A stretch of 64,000 nucleotides of DNA, from positions 1 to 64,000 of the forward strand of contig NZ_KB899673.1 in the NCBI RefSeq assembly GCF_000378385.1, given 5' to 3'. How positions within the stretch are numbered: the stretch's first letter is position 1; each line of letters opens with the position of its first letter. The position numbers and the translations under genes were made by a program. Of this stretch, positions 49,920 to 58,889 are shown piece by piece. This DNA comes from Paenibacillus daejeonensis DSM 15491 (GTDB lineage Bacteria; Bacillota; Bacilli; Paenibacillales; Paenibacillaceae). The notes beneath the pieces were generated by a model. It made no database searches. It had not been told where the DNA came from and was given only the letters and a program-made list of their open reading frames with translations.

Positions 49920-51839
49920 TTACGCCGAGGCACTAACGGACGGGAAGCGCAATATGGCTTCCGTCCCGACGCCCTTGGTACTTGAGAACTCCAACTTCCC
50001 TTGCATTACCTCGATAATCCGGAACGTTACCATCAACCCCAGCCCTGTGCCCTTCGTTTTATTGGAGAAGTAAGGCTCCCCTAGCTTGGCAAGCTCCGCT
50101 TCATTCATACCTTCACCGTCATCCCTAATATGGACGACAATCTCGTTCTTTTCCTTATAAGCCCAAATTGTGATTTCACCCTGTCCGTTCAGCGCCTCAA
50201 TACTGTTCTTGATTATGTTGATGAGCGCCTGCTTCAGCTTGGACGAATTGCCCTCAATATAGAGCTGTGACGGAATATCCAGCCGAATGCTCCCGCCCTG
50301 CAGATTGGCCAGCGGCCGCAGAATACCCTCGATATGCTTGAGCTCCAGCCCAATATTAAGCACTGATACTTCATCAAGCTCAGGCTTGGCAAAGGTAAGA
50401 AAGTCCGTAATGATATGCGAAGCCCGATCCAATTCTTCAATGGCCAGCGCCATAAAATGTCGATCCTTGTCAGAAGAGCTCTCGCGAAGCAGCTGTAAAA
50501 AGCCGCGGGTTACCTGCAGCGGATTACGCACCTCATGCGCCACCGATGCGGCCAAGCCGCTAATGATTTCCATTTTCTCGGATCGCTGCAAGCGGGTATT
50601 AAACATCTCCAGCTCTTTGGAATAAGCTATCAGTTGCTTGTGGTCACTCGCAAATCGCCGGCCTAAAATAATGATGAGCGAAATAACAAAACAAACGATC
50701 CCCCACTTCCAGAGCACCAGTTTATAATTGCCTCCACTCATGTAGTACAGAATCAAATCGATAATGCCCATCATGGCAAAGGACATGAACCCCGTCGAAA
50801 AAATGAGCGCTACCTTGTTGCCCTTAAAAGCAAAATACACCGAGCAGCCAAATAGCATGGACAACTGCACGAGCATCGTCACACCCAGTATGGATACCGA
50901 AACCAAGTAATACAAGCTGTAGTAGTTATAATCCGTCAACACATTCAACAAAGAACTAATGGCGCAGAAAATCGAAAAGCCAACCTGAAACTTGCGAAAC
51001 TTGGTCACGAATCCGAGGCGCCGTCCCACCATCATTTTCTCGAAGAAATAGGTAAGAGACGGAAGCAATATCAATAAAGAAACATCAAAAAAGTTATACG
51101 CGTAAACGCCAAGCTCCGGATAAAACGTATAAAGGTACGGCGAATACGACACAATCATTAAGCCCGTGGTTAATACAATCAAGCTCAAAGATAGCCAGCG
51201 TTTAAACTGGTCCTTTTGCAAGAAGACCAGGCAAATCATCATAACGATGGCAACAAAAACAAATGCACAACCCAAAATAATATCCAACAGACCTGATTTG
51301 ACATAATTCGACATCAACGCTTCGTAGTCTCCAACGCGAATGGGGATGTCCAGCCCCAGTCTCTCCGTAGCTGTATCCATCCATATCAGCACTTCTTCGC
51401 CTGCCTGTGAAGGCTGCAAGGGCAGCAAAATGCGGTGCCCATCATAGAGATGAGTCCGTTTGGCTTCATAAATTAGCTTCTGATCAGCATAGATACGGAC
51501 ATTCTGAGCGTGCAGTCTTTCAATGTACAACCCGTTATGGTCCCATGATAGCTCAGGCAGCTGCAGCCGCACCCATGCTGAGGAAACGCCTTCAGGAATA
51601 GCGGGCGGCGGAGTGCTGTCGTTGAGTTGAAACCATTGTGGGCTGCTCTTCGCTTGATGGGTCGTTAACCCGGATGTCGTGTGCTCCCAATTCATCTGCC
51701 AATCGTGGATCGCGATGCTTGAAGGAATCGGTTTGCTGCCCTCCTGATCAGGAAGAGCAAGCGCAGCTGCTGGCGCTCCCAGCCAGAGAACGGCCATGAT
51801 AATAAGAAACGCCGGCCAATACAAAGGCAAAGCTTTCAT
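49920..51839 (-). CDS. Sensor histidine kinase with 7TMR-DISM sensor
   Basis: 639 residues. Signal peptide (about 1-28), an extracytoplasmic beta-rich DISM-type domain (about 40-180), seven membrane spans (about 185-385), then HisKA (SVAHEVRNPLQVTRGFLQLL) and HATPase_c with N-box NIIKNSIEAL and G-boxes DDGEGM and GTGLGLMVTF. It resembles KinB/KinD-like sporulation or stress kinases by architecture. No response regulator is adjacent. Convergent with the NHLP gene (3-bp gap), so a functional link to it is not implied. Confidence 0.92.
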   Translation of the reverse strand: MKALPLYWPAFLIIMAVLWLGAPAAALALPDQEGSKPIPSSIAIHDWQMNWEHTTSGLTTHQAKSSPQWFQLNDSTPPPAIPEGVSSAWVRLQLPELSWDHNGLYIERLHAQNVRIYADQKLIYEAKRTHLYDGHRILLPLQPSQAGEEVLIWMDTATERLGLDIPIRVGDYEALMSNYVKSGLLDIILGCAFVFVAIVMMICLVFLQKDQFKRWLSLSLIVLTTGLMIVSYSPYLYTFYPELGVYAYNFFDVSLLILLPSLTYFFEKMMVGRRLGFVTKFRKFQVGFSIFCAISSLLNVLTDYNYYSLYYLVSVSILGVTMLVQLSMLFGCSVYFAFKGNKVALIFSTGFMSFAMMGIIDLILYYMSGGNYKLVLWKWGIVCFVISLIIILGRRFASDHKQLIAYSKELEMFNTRLQRSEKMEIISGLAASVAHEVRNPLQVTRGFLQLLRESSSDKDRHFMALAIEELDRASHIITDFLTFAKPELDEVSVLNIGLELKHIEGILRPLANLQGGSIRLDIPSQLYIEGNSSKLKQALINIIKNSIEALNGQGEITIWAYKEKNEIVVHIRDDGEGMNEAELAKLGEPYFSNKTKGTGLGLMVTFRIIEVMQGKLEFSSTKGVGTEAILRFPSVSASA

Positions 51840-51991
51840 AGGACCCCCATAGTCACAAGTAATCTCACTTAGTTGTATTAAATTTCGACAAACTTCTCCG
51901 TCGTCCTCCCTAAAATGGCTTCTGGAAAAAAATAAAATTCATTCCTAATGATCCAAAAGCCCTGCCTGATCCTACGTTCTCAAAATAGAAC

Positions 51992-52018
51992 GATTCGTTT
52001 GGGGAACGATACGGGTAA
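51992..52018 (+). promoter_or_regulatory. Possible SigB-like promoter
   Basis: GATTCG (51992-51997), 15-bp spacer, GGGTAA (52013-52018), about 50 bp before the 98-aa gene. Weaker than the others in this window. Confidence 0.4.
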
Positions 52019-52068
52019 GGAATAACATACTGACGGCCAAGCCGTACACCAAGAAGGAGGCATCTCCC

Positions 52069-52365
52069 ATGAAAGAAAAAAACAACCATCCGGACTCTCT
52101 TGTCACTGAGCGTGAGATCGATCCGTCCTTCGGACTGTTCAATGAGGAAAAAGAAACGGACTACGTACCAGACGCCGAGACGGAGCTGACAGAGCAGTAT
52201 CCAGAACACGACGTCATTCTTGATGATAAGACTGCAGAGGAAGAACCAGCGAGCACAGAAGCCGCACAAGGCACACCCGTCGATCCGGCGGCACCGGAGG
52301 AAATCACTCCCGGAATTGACCTGATTAACGGGGTTGGTACAGAGCCCGAAAAAGAAACTCGTTAA
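52069..52365 (+). CDS. Acidic hydrophilic protein, 98 aa
   Basis: AAGGAGGC before ATG at 52069. Strongly acidic and proline-containing (EEEPASTEAAQGTPVDPAAP), no hydrophobic segment, probably disordered. Followed by a clear terminator. No family recognised; the SigB-like promoter suggests a stress-associated protein. Confidence 0.7.
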   Translation: MKEKNNHPDSLVTEREIDPSFGLFNEEKETDYVPDAETELTEQYPEHDVILDDKTAEEEPASTEAAQGTPVDPAAPEEITPGIDLINGVGTEPEKETR

Positions 52366-52382
52366 TCCATAGGCATTGCATG

Positions 52383-52412
52383 AACCGGCAGGAGACGACT
52401 CCTGCCGGTTTT
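52383..52412. terminator. Terminator between convergent genes
   Basis: AACCGGCAGGAG and CTCCTGCCGGTT form a perfect 12-bp stem with a 4-nt loop, followed by TTT. Confidence 0.88.
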
Positions 52413-52437
52413 ACAATGATTACTTATACTTGCCAGG

Positions 52438-52929
52438 TTAGCCTTCTTGCTTGAGGTCATGAAGGAGCTCTCGGGAGAGCTGGTATAGCTGCTGCAGTTT
52501 ATCCGGCGGCAACGTCGATTGCTGCAAGGCTTGCTCCGGTACGCAAGCTCCTTGCTGCCTAAGTGCAGCCCCGTTGGGTGTCAAGCCGATCAGGACGCTC
52601 CGTTCATCGGCACGGTCCCGAGTCCGGGTGACCAGACCAGCCGCCTCCAGCTTCTTGAGAAGTGGGGTCAAGGTGCCGGAATCCAGATAGAGACGGGCGC
52701 CCAGTTCTTTGACCGGAATGCCATCTGTTTCCCACAGCACAAGCATCGTCAGATACTGCGTATAAGTCAGATTCAGCGCTTTGAGCAGCGGCTGGTACAA
52801 TTTTGTAATTTCTCGCGAACAAGCGTACATAGCAAAACAAAGCTGGTGCTCCAGTTTCAGTACATCCGGCGCAATCGCCGCTGCCGTCTCCAGTGCCTCA
52901 GCTGATGTCGAACGATTCTCGGTTGTCAT
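52438..52929 (-). CDS. ohrR: OhrR-type MarR-family peroxide regulator
   Basis: 163 residues from ATG at 52929; a GTG nine bases upstream is part of the GAGGTGA site. The N-terminal redox region LEHQLCFAMYACSREI holds the Cys that reacts with organic peroxides in OhrR (about residue 33). The winged helix carries LGARLYLDSGTLTPLLKKLE and RDRADERSVLIGLT, as in OhrR. Divergent from glutathione peroxidase with two operator-like AT palindromes between, so it probably represses that gene and itself. Confidence 0.92.
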   Translation of the reverse strand: MTTENRSTSAEALETAAAIAPDVLKLEHQLCFAMYACSREITKLYQPLLKALNLTYTQYLTMLVLWETDGIPVKELGARLYLDSGTLTPLLKKLEAAGLVTRTRDRADERSVLIGLTPNGAALRQQGACVPEQALQQSTLPPDKLQQLYQLSRELLHDLKQEG

Positions 52930-52947
52930 GCAAGTCACCTCTTCAAT

Positions 52948-52967
52948 TAAATTGCATGCAATCTAAT
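52948..52967. promoter_or_regulatory. OhrR operator-like palindrome 1
   Basis: TTAAATTGCATGCAATCTAA with a perfect 12-bp core ATTGCATGCAAT (52951-52962), close to the OhrR box type of Bacillus, immediately upstream of ohrR. Confidence 0.65.
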
Positions 52968-53043
52968 TCAACGTATTATACCACCCTTGCTCAAAACGTG
53001 TCAAAAGACGCAATAGTACGCATAGTAAAGTTGACACCGGTCA

Positions 53044-53067
53044 TTTAGATTGTATAAAATTTAATTG
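53044..53067. promoter_or_regulatory. OhrR operator-like site 2
   Basis: TTTAGATTGTATAAAATTTAA then TTG: shares the ATTGTATAxAAT-type core with known OhrR boxes and lies 31 bp before the peroxidase start codon. Confidence 0.5.
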
Positions 53068-53097
53068 AGAAAAATCGAAATGCAGGAGGGAACGGAT

Positions 53098-53577
53098 ATG
53101 TCTATCTATGATTACGAGGTAACTACGATTCGCGGGGAATCGCGTCCGATGTCCGAGTATCGCGGAGATGTGTTACTGATTGTCAATACCGCGACCAAGT
53201 GCGGTTTTGCCCCTCAGTTTACCGGACTTGAGCAGCTGCATCAGCAATATGGGGAGCAAGGGCTGCGGGTGCTTGGCTTTCCGAGCAACCAGTTCGCCAA
53301 TCAGGAGCCAGGCGAAGACGCTCAGATCGAACAGACCTGTCAGATTAATCATGGCGTAACCTTTCCGTTGTTTGCCAAGATTGACGTCAACGGCCAGGAT
53401 GCCCACCCGCTGTATCAATTTTTAAGTCAAGAAGCACCAGGCATCCTGGGCTCCAAGGCGATCAAATGGAACTTCACAAAATTTCTTGTCGACCGTGACG
53501 GCCGCGTGGTCAAGCGGTTTGGCCCCCAAGATACGCCAGCCAAGATCGAGCCGCATGTCAAAGCCTTGCTCGGGTAG
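53098..53577 (+). CDS. Glutathione peroxidase family thiol peroxidase
   Basis: 159 residues from ATG at 53098 (AGGAGGG upstream). Catalytic NTATKCGFAPQFTGLEQL (Cys at about 36), LGFPSNQFANQEPG (Gln) and KWNFTKFLVDRDG (Trp-Asn) complete the family tetrad. In low-GSH Firmicutes these enzymes use thioredoxin or bacillithiol systems. Cys replaces the selenocysteine of animal enzymes. Divergent from ohrR. Confidence 0.94.
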   Translation: MSIYDYEVTTIRGESRPMSEYRGDVLLIVNTATKCGFAPQFTGLEQLHQQYGEQGLRVLGFPSNQFANQEPGEDAQIEQTCQINHGVTFPLFAKIDVNGQDAHPLYQFLSQEAPGILGSKAIKWNFTKFLVDRDGRVVKRFGPQDTPAKIEPHVKALLG

Positions 53578-53663
53578 GTTAGCTAAGGTCAAGCGCCCTA
53601 TAGGTTCCCCTGCTGCCCGGGCATCGCCCAGGCAGTTTTTGGGTTGCCCGCTTCTGGTTAGCC

Positions 53664-53861
53664 TTATTCAGGAATAATGGTCTTGACGCGCCCTACCTGA
53701 CCGTCCTGTAGCCTTACCTTAATCCCATGCGGATGCTGCGGTGAATTTGTCAGCAGATCCTTGACGACACCTCTGGTCGTCTTGCCTGTCCGCTGGTCCT
53801 GCTTCAAGACGATGTCCACCGTGATCCCCGGTTTGACATTTGCTCTCAGCTTGCCATCCAT
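53664..53861 (-). CDS. ywbE: YwbE family protein
   Basis: 65 residues from ATG at 53861 (GAGGAGGG upstream). MDGKLRANVKPGITVDIVLK and the GVVKDLLTNSPQHPHGIKVRL stretch are diagnostic of YwbE/DUF2196, a small basic protein of unknown role. Stand-alone gene. Confidence 0.92.
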   Translation of the reverse strand: MDGKLRANVKPGITVDIVLKQDQRTGKTTRGVVKDLLTNSPQHPHGIKVRLQDGQVGRVKTIIPE

Positions 53862-54044
53862 TCCTCTCACCCTCCTCCTGCTATCTCTTGTCACGCCCAA
53901 CAAACGATCTCTATTATGGCATGCCCCATGACAGAAGTATACCCTGGTCTGCCGTTCTTGGATTCGCGCTCCAATGTGGTAGAATACTAAGAGAGCACCA
54001 CCTGACTAAATCATGTCATACATACGCTACAGGAGGATGATACG

Positions 54045-55433
54045 ATGGCTAATGAGACCGGTTTGATCGTCCAGCAGTCGTTGGACGCACTATTGCAGGA
54101 TACGGATTTTTTGACCCATCTGAAGGGACTGGACCGGGAGCAGGCCTTCCGCTCGCTGGGGGCAATCCTCTCCACGCCAAATCATATTCATAAGTCCTAC
54201 CTGAGAATTGTCATGGATAGCGGCAATGTCGTGCGGGTTCCTGCCTTCCGGATTCAACACAATGATACGCTGGGCCCTTATAAAGGAGGCATTCGCTTCC
54301 ATGAGACGGTGAACGAAGATGAGGTAACCAATCTGGCGACCTTGATGACGCTCAAAAATGCGCTCCATGAAGTTCCGTTTGGCGGTGCCAAAGGTGGCAT
54401 CATTATCAATCCACGGGATTATTCCGTTCGCGAGCTGTATATGATCTGCAAAAAATACGTCCAGTACTTCAGCGATGTCTTGGGTCCTGACAAGGACATT
54501 CCCGCTCCTGATATGGGCAGCGGCGAGCGTGAGATGGACTGGATGATGGCCGAATTTAAAAATATTCATCCCGGCGAGCCTTACCGCGGCAGCTTCACAG
54601 GCAAAAGCGTCGTGAATGGCGGATCGCTGGGCCGTCGTGAAGCGACCGGCAAAGGTGTCTATTTCACACTACGCTATACGCTGTACGATTTTATGAAGCA
54701 TCAGAGCCAGTGGCTCGCCGGTGAGAAAACGCAGGTTAATCCATTCCTGCAGACGGTTATCGGGCATACCGATCGTCCGCTCAAGCTGGCTGTACAGGGC
54801 TTCGGCAACGTCGGTTCGGTAGCGGCGCTGGAGGCTTATCAGTGCAAGCTGCTGCAGAACAAAGTCGTCGCCGTCAGTGACCGCAACCATACCTTATACA
54901 ATGAAGACGGGCTGGATATTCCGGCGCTTGTAGACTATACCGCCAATCATGGCGGGGATCTGCCGCTATCGAAGGATCAGCTGGACGCCGCAGGCATCAA
55001 GGCCGAGCTGTTGGACCGTGAAGCCGTGTTGACACTTGACGTGGATGTCCTCATTCTGGCGGCATTGGAGGACCAGATTCATGCGGATAATGCCCATGCG
55101 GTCAAGGCCCGAATCATCGTTGAGGGCGCCAATGCGCCCGTAACCGGGGATGCCGACCGGATCTTGGGTGAACAAGGCGTTGTTATCATTCCGGATATTC
55201 TGGCCAATGCCGGCGGTGTGATCGTCTCGTACTTTGAATGGCTTCAGGGACGGGAGACGCAATTCTATACCGAAGATGAGGTGTTCAAGCAATTGGTGGA
55301 CAAAATGCAGCATACCATGGAGTCGCTGCTGCCTGCTTATTTTGGCGGTGTCCATAGCCTCCGGACCCATTGTTACAACCATGCGGTGATGAAGCTTTCT
55401 GCGACTCTTTACCGCCTTGGCAAGCTGTATTAG
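54045..55433 (+). CDS. gdhA: Glutamate dehydrogenase (Glu/Leu/Phe/Val dehydrogenase family)
   Basis: 462 residues. Substrate site PYKGGIRFHETVNEDEV, catalytic-site region VPFGGAKGGIIINP with conserved Lys, and nucleotide motif VQGFGNVGSVAALEAY. Interconverts glutamate and 2-oxoglutarate. An insert of about 30 residues (KHQSQWLAGEKTQVNPFLQT) before the nucleotide domain makes it longer than GudB/RocG (about 425 aa). AGGAGG precedes the start. Confidence 0.92.
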   Translation: MANETGLIVQQSLDALLQDTDFLTHLKGLDREQAFRSLGAILSTPNHIHKSYLRIVMDSGNVVRVPAFRIQHNDTLGPYKGGIRFHETVNEDEVTNLATLMTLKNALHEVPFGGAKGGIIINPRDYSVRELYMICKKYVQYFSDVLGPDKDIPAPDMGSGEREMDWMMAEFKNIHPGEPYRGSFTGKSVVNGGSLGRREATGKGVYFTLRYTLYDFMKHQSQWLAGEKTQVNPFLQTVIGHTDRPLKLAVQGFGNVGSVAALEAYQCKLLQNKVVAVSDRNHTLYNEDGLDIPALVDYTANHGGDLPLSKDQLDAAGIKAELLDREAVLTLDVDVLILAALEDQIHADNAHAVKARIIVEGANAPVTGDADRILGEQGVVIIPDILANAGGVIVSYFEWLQGRETQFYTEDEVFKQLVDKMQHTMESLLPAYFGGVHSLRTHCYNHAVMKLSATLYRLGKLY

Positions 55434-55539
55434 CATGCCGGATGTTTTTTAAAATCACAATTTGATAATCCGCTTCGGATTCGGTAGGATGGGTATAGAA
55501 AGAAAGATATGTTTAACGGATGTGGAGCGTGAGAGAGCG

Positions 55540-56856
55540 ATGAAACTTTTGATAGTAGACAACGAAGAGCGTGCCCGCAAAACGATCCACCAGCTGGTTA
55601 AGTGGGAGGAATACGGCATCGAACAGGTGCTAGAGGCCGATAACGGACTGACGGCCAAAGACATCATCATGCGCGAGCATCCTCAGCTGATTCTGATGGA
55701 TATGATGATGCCGCAGATGAATGGTGTCGAGCTAATGAAATGGGTGCATGAGCACGAGCCTACGATCAAGTTCGTCGTCATCAGCGGACACGACGATTTT
55801 GATTTTGTTCGCAGCACCATGCGCTACGGCGGCATCGACTACTTGCTCAAGCCGGTCGAAGCCAAGGTGCTGAGCGCTGCCCTCAGCAAAGCGGTGACGG
55901 CTTCGCTGCGTGAGCAGCAGGAACGGCAGATTCGGGAACGCCAGCAGCCGCAAGGCAGTCGGTTCATGCCGATGTACGCAGACAAATTGCTGTCTGGCCT
56001 GGTTGACGATCCGACCCATCACGAATCGACGATGCGGATGCTCAAGGACGAATGCGGGCTGCCTGAATCGTTCGACACGGTCGCTGTCGCCCTTCTTGAA
56101 GTGGACAGCAGTGACTACAAGCTGTTTCAACGTTTTGGCAATGACGCCGACCTGCTGTACTTTGCCCTTCTCAACATTTGCAACGAATTCCTGCAACCGC
56201 GGCAGCTCGGCACGGCCTTCCGGCATCCCGGCGAAGCGGGTGAAATTACCCTGATGGTGTGGGACGCCAAGATGAGCCTGACCGTCCTGATGAACGAAAT
56301 CAATGAAGGCCTGTATACCACGCTGCAGCGCCGCATGCACTTCGGGATCAGTCCGCGCGGTACCTTCCCGTCCGATGTGCCCCAGCTGTATCGGCAAGCA
56401 GTAGATGCTCTGCGGGCTCGCAATCTGCTGGAAAGCGACAGCTACATCCATCATGCCCGACCTGATGGAGAAGGTGGCAGCGGCCTCGGTGACGCCCCGG
56501 ACTTTGCAGCGTCTGCCAAGGACTGGGAGCTTGCCGTTACCAGCGGCCAGCACGAGCTGATCGCCATGGCAGTCGAGGCCTGGATCGGCAAGCTCAAGAA
56601 ATGCTCTACCATCACCATGGCTCAACTGGAGGCTTATGATGCGGCGATCTCCGGCTTACAAACCCGCATGCTGGAGCACACCGCAGGCGCGCAGGCGCCG
56701 GAGCTCTATGCCCAGCTGGAGCAGGAGCAACGCACGCATGCAGCATCACAGTCTGCCAGCCCCGGCTTCTCTCTGATGGCCCTGCAGGACCGCTGGCAGC
56801 GTATGCTGATCCGGCTCTCGCAAAAGCTGCTCACCCACCAGCGCCACCAGCGTTAG
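55540..56856 (+). CDS. YesN-like response regulator lacking the AraC output domain
   Basis: 438 residues from ATG at 55540. The receiver domain (LLIVDNEERARKTI, LILMDMMMPQMNG with phospho-Asp, LLKPVE) and the approximately 250-residue middle region are of the YesN type. The usual C-terminal pair of AraC helix-turn-helix motifs is absent. The protein ends SLMALQDRWQRMLIRLSQKL plus a short tail, and a terminator follows at once, so this is its natural end. It may act by protein contact. No kinase is adjacent. Confidence 0.85.
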   Translation: MKLLIVDNEERARKTIHQLVKWEEYGIEQVLEADNGLTAKDIIMREHPQLILMDMMMPQMNGVELMKWVHEHEPTIKFVVISGHDDFDFVRSTMRYGGIDYLLKPVEAKVLSAALSKAVTASLREQQERQIRERQQPQGSRFMPMYADKLLSGLVDDPTHHESTMRMLKDECGLPESFDTVAVALLEVDSSDYKLFQRFGNDADLLYFALLNICNEFLQPRQLGTAFRHPGEAGEITLMVWDAKMSLTVLMNEINEGLYTTLQRRMHFGISPRGTFPSDVPQLYRQAVDALRARNLLESDSYIHHARPDGEGGSGLGDAPDFAASAKDWELAVTSGQHELIAMAVEAWIGKLKKCSTITMAQLEAYDAAISGLQTRMLEHTAGAQAPELYAQLEQEQRTHAASQSASPGFSLMALQDRWQRMLIRLSQKLLTHQRHQR

Positions 56857-56875
56857 CTTCGTTGTCTTCGCTCTG

Positions 56876-56904
56876 TCCCGGCTTGCCGGGGCAGGGCTTT
56901 TTTG
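56876..56904 (+). terminator. Terminator of the response regulator gene
   Basis: CCCGGC and GCCGGG stem with a 2-nt loop extends to CTGTCCC/GGCAGG-like pairing, followed by GGCTTTTTT. Confidence 0.75.
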
Positions 56905-57001
56905 TGAGTGCTGGCCCGCCGGGCGGGCCGAGGATAGGACCGGCTTGGCTATTATGGCCGAGGGCGGGACGGGCAGGGAGGCTATGGCCGAGGGCAGGTG
57001 C

Positions 57002-57255
57002 TGTAACACACCTTTCTTCCTCTATTTGCTCGCACCTCCCCCGTTCACCCAATGCAACACACCTTTCTTCCTCTATTCGCTCGCATCTCCAGCCTCCGCC
57101 CACTGTAACACACCTTTCTTCCTCTATTCGGTCGCCACTCCACCCTCCGTCCGCTGTAACGCACCTTTCTTCCTCTATTTCCTTGCATCTCCGCCGTCCG
57201 TCCGCTGTAATACACTTTTCTTCCTCTATTCAGCCGCTCCCCCGACTACTCAACT
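57002..57255 (-). repeat. Tandem repeat, five units of exactly 51 bp (same family as 32835)
   Basis: Units with TGTAACACACCTTTCTTCCT recur with anchors at 57011, 57062, 57113, 57164 and 57215. Reverse-complemented they match the 32835 array (GAGGAAxAAAGGTGTGTTACA), with variable bases between. Long frames across it are an effect of the 51-bp period. The rest of the 56905-57373 gap shows no gene. Confidence 0.92.
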
Positions 57256-57373
57256 GATCAAAACACACCTTCTCTCCCGCTCAACCGCTTGAAACTTCGC
57301 TCCGTACATGGTATCGTGGCTTTGTTTGTCCTACATATGTCTGCCTCATCCCCATAAATTAAGGAGGTCCCTC

Positions 57374-58828
57374 ATGTGGAAGCCTGACCGTGACAGCGGG
57401 ACACCATTATATGAACAAATCGCCGATCATCTGGAGCGGCGCATCTCCTACGGTGAGCTGCCACCCGGGACCCAGCTTCCGTCCGAACGCAAGCTGGCTG
57501 AGCAGCTTGGCGTGAATCGCAGCACCATTATCCAGGCTTTTGCCGAGCTGCGGGCGATGGGTATTCTGGAGAGCCGGACGGGCAGCGGCACGCGCGTCAG
57601 CCTCAGCAAGTGGGGCGCCATCCCCAAGCATACACCGAACTGGAAACGTTACGCCGAGGGCGGCAGCTTCCTTCCCAATCCGCCGTTTATGCGCCGAATC
57701 CGGGAAGTGCTCAGTCAGCAGGAACTTATTGATCTGGCGAGCGGCGAACTGGCGGCCGATTTGGCACCTACCGACGAGATTGCCACATTGATGAGTGAGC
57801 GGCGCTTTTCATCCTATCTCGGCTATGACCATCCACAAGGGTATCTGCCACTACGACAGGCGCTGGTTGGTTTTTTGGAGACCCATCGCGGGCTGCAGAC
57901 GACGGAGTCGTCCATCCTCATTACCTCGGGATCCCAGCAATCCCTGTATCTCATTACTCAATGCCTGCTAGCACCAGGCGATGCCGTGGCTGTCGAGGAT
58001 CCTTCATATTGTTACTCGCTCCCGATGTTTCAATCGGCTGGACTGCGGTTGTTCCGTTTGCCCGTAGATGAAGAAGGTGTACATCCGGATGATCTCCGTG
58101 AGGTGTACCGGATGCACCGCATCAAGATGGTTTTTCTCAACCCCAATTATCAAAATCCTACGGGGACCGTCATGTCCGAAGCCCGTCGCAAGGCCGTGCT
58201 GGAGGTGGCGAGCGAGCTGGCGCTGCCGATTGTGGAGGATGATCCCTTCAGTCTGACAGACTATAATGGAGCCCCTCCGCCGCCGTTCAAAACGTTAGAT
58301 ACTGCCGGCTCTGTATTGTATATTGGCTCGCTCTCCAAAATTGCCGCTTCCGGACTGCGCATCGGCTGGATGGTCGCTCCACGGACTGTCGTGGAACGGC
58401 TGGCTGATGCCAGGCAGCAAATGGATTTCGGGCTTAGCATTATCCCTCAAGAAATCGCTGCCCGTTTTCTGCGATCAGAAGCCCTCTTGCCACATCTTGA
58501 CCGGCTGCAGGTAGAGCTGCACTACAAGCGGGATCTGCTTATTGAGGCACTGCGCCGGGAACTCCGTCCTGAACAGATTGAATTCTTCATCCCCGAGGGC
58601 GGCTTGCATTTATGGTGCAAGCTCCTGCCTCCCGTCCATGATGGACGTCTGCTGGAAGCCGCCATCAGGCGCGGAGTCGTATTTGTGCCCGGTAGCGTCT
58701 ACGGCTCCGAGTCCGGTTATGTCCGTTTCACCTTTGCCAGGCCGGATGCGGCTGATATTGGTCCAGGCATCGCTGCCTTTGCCCAAGCCCTGAACGATGT
58801 GCAGGCTTCCCAAGACACCAACAACTGA
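57374..58828 (+). CDS. MocR/PdxR-type GntR regulator with aminotransferase domain
   Basis: 484 residues from ATG at 57374 (AAGGAGGT upstream). GntR winged helix at about 8-75 (LYEQIADHLERRISYGELPP, GVNRSTIIQAFAELRAMGIL) is joined by a linker to a fold-type I aminotransferase domain with the PLP lysine in GSLSKIAASGLRIGWM (about 325). MocR proteins sense PLP or amino compounds and control vitamin B6, GABA or taurine genes. No obvious target gene is adjacent. Confidence 0.93.
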   Translation: MWKPDRDSGTPLYEQIADHLERRISYGELPPGTQLPSERKLAEQLGVNRSTIIQAFAELRAMGILESRTGSGTRVSLSKWGAIPKHTPNWKRYAEGGSFLPNPPFMRRIREVLSQQELIDLASGELAADLAPTDEIATLMSERRFSSYLGYDHPQGYLPLRQALVGFLETHRGLQTTESSILITSGSQQSLYLITQCLLAPGDAVAVEDPSYCYSLPMFQSAGLRLFRLPVDEEGVHPDDLREVYRMHRIKMVFLNPNYQNPTGTVMSEARRKAVLEVASELALPIVEDDPFSLTDYNGAPPPPFKTLDTAGSVLYIGSLSKIAASGLRIGWMVAPRTVVERLADARQQMDFGLSIIPQEIAARFLRSEALLPHLDRLQVELHYKRDLLIEALRRELRPEQIEFFIPEGGLHLWCKLLPPVHDGRLLEAAIRRGVVFVPGSVYGSESGYVRFTFARPDAADIGPGIAAFAQALNDVQASQDTNN

Positions 58829-58839
58829 TCAAAAACACC

Positions 58840-58878
58840 AAAAAGCCGTCCCGTCGCATACGCACGGAACGGCTTTTA
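58840..58878. terminator. Terminator after the MocR gene
   Basis: AAAAAGCCGTCCCGT pairs with ACGGAACGGCTTTT (one mismatch); usable from both sides. Confidence 0.85.
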
Positions 58879-58889
58879 TGGCAGAAGAG

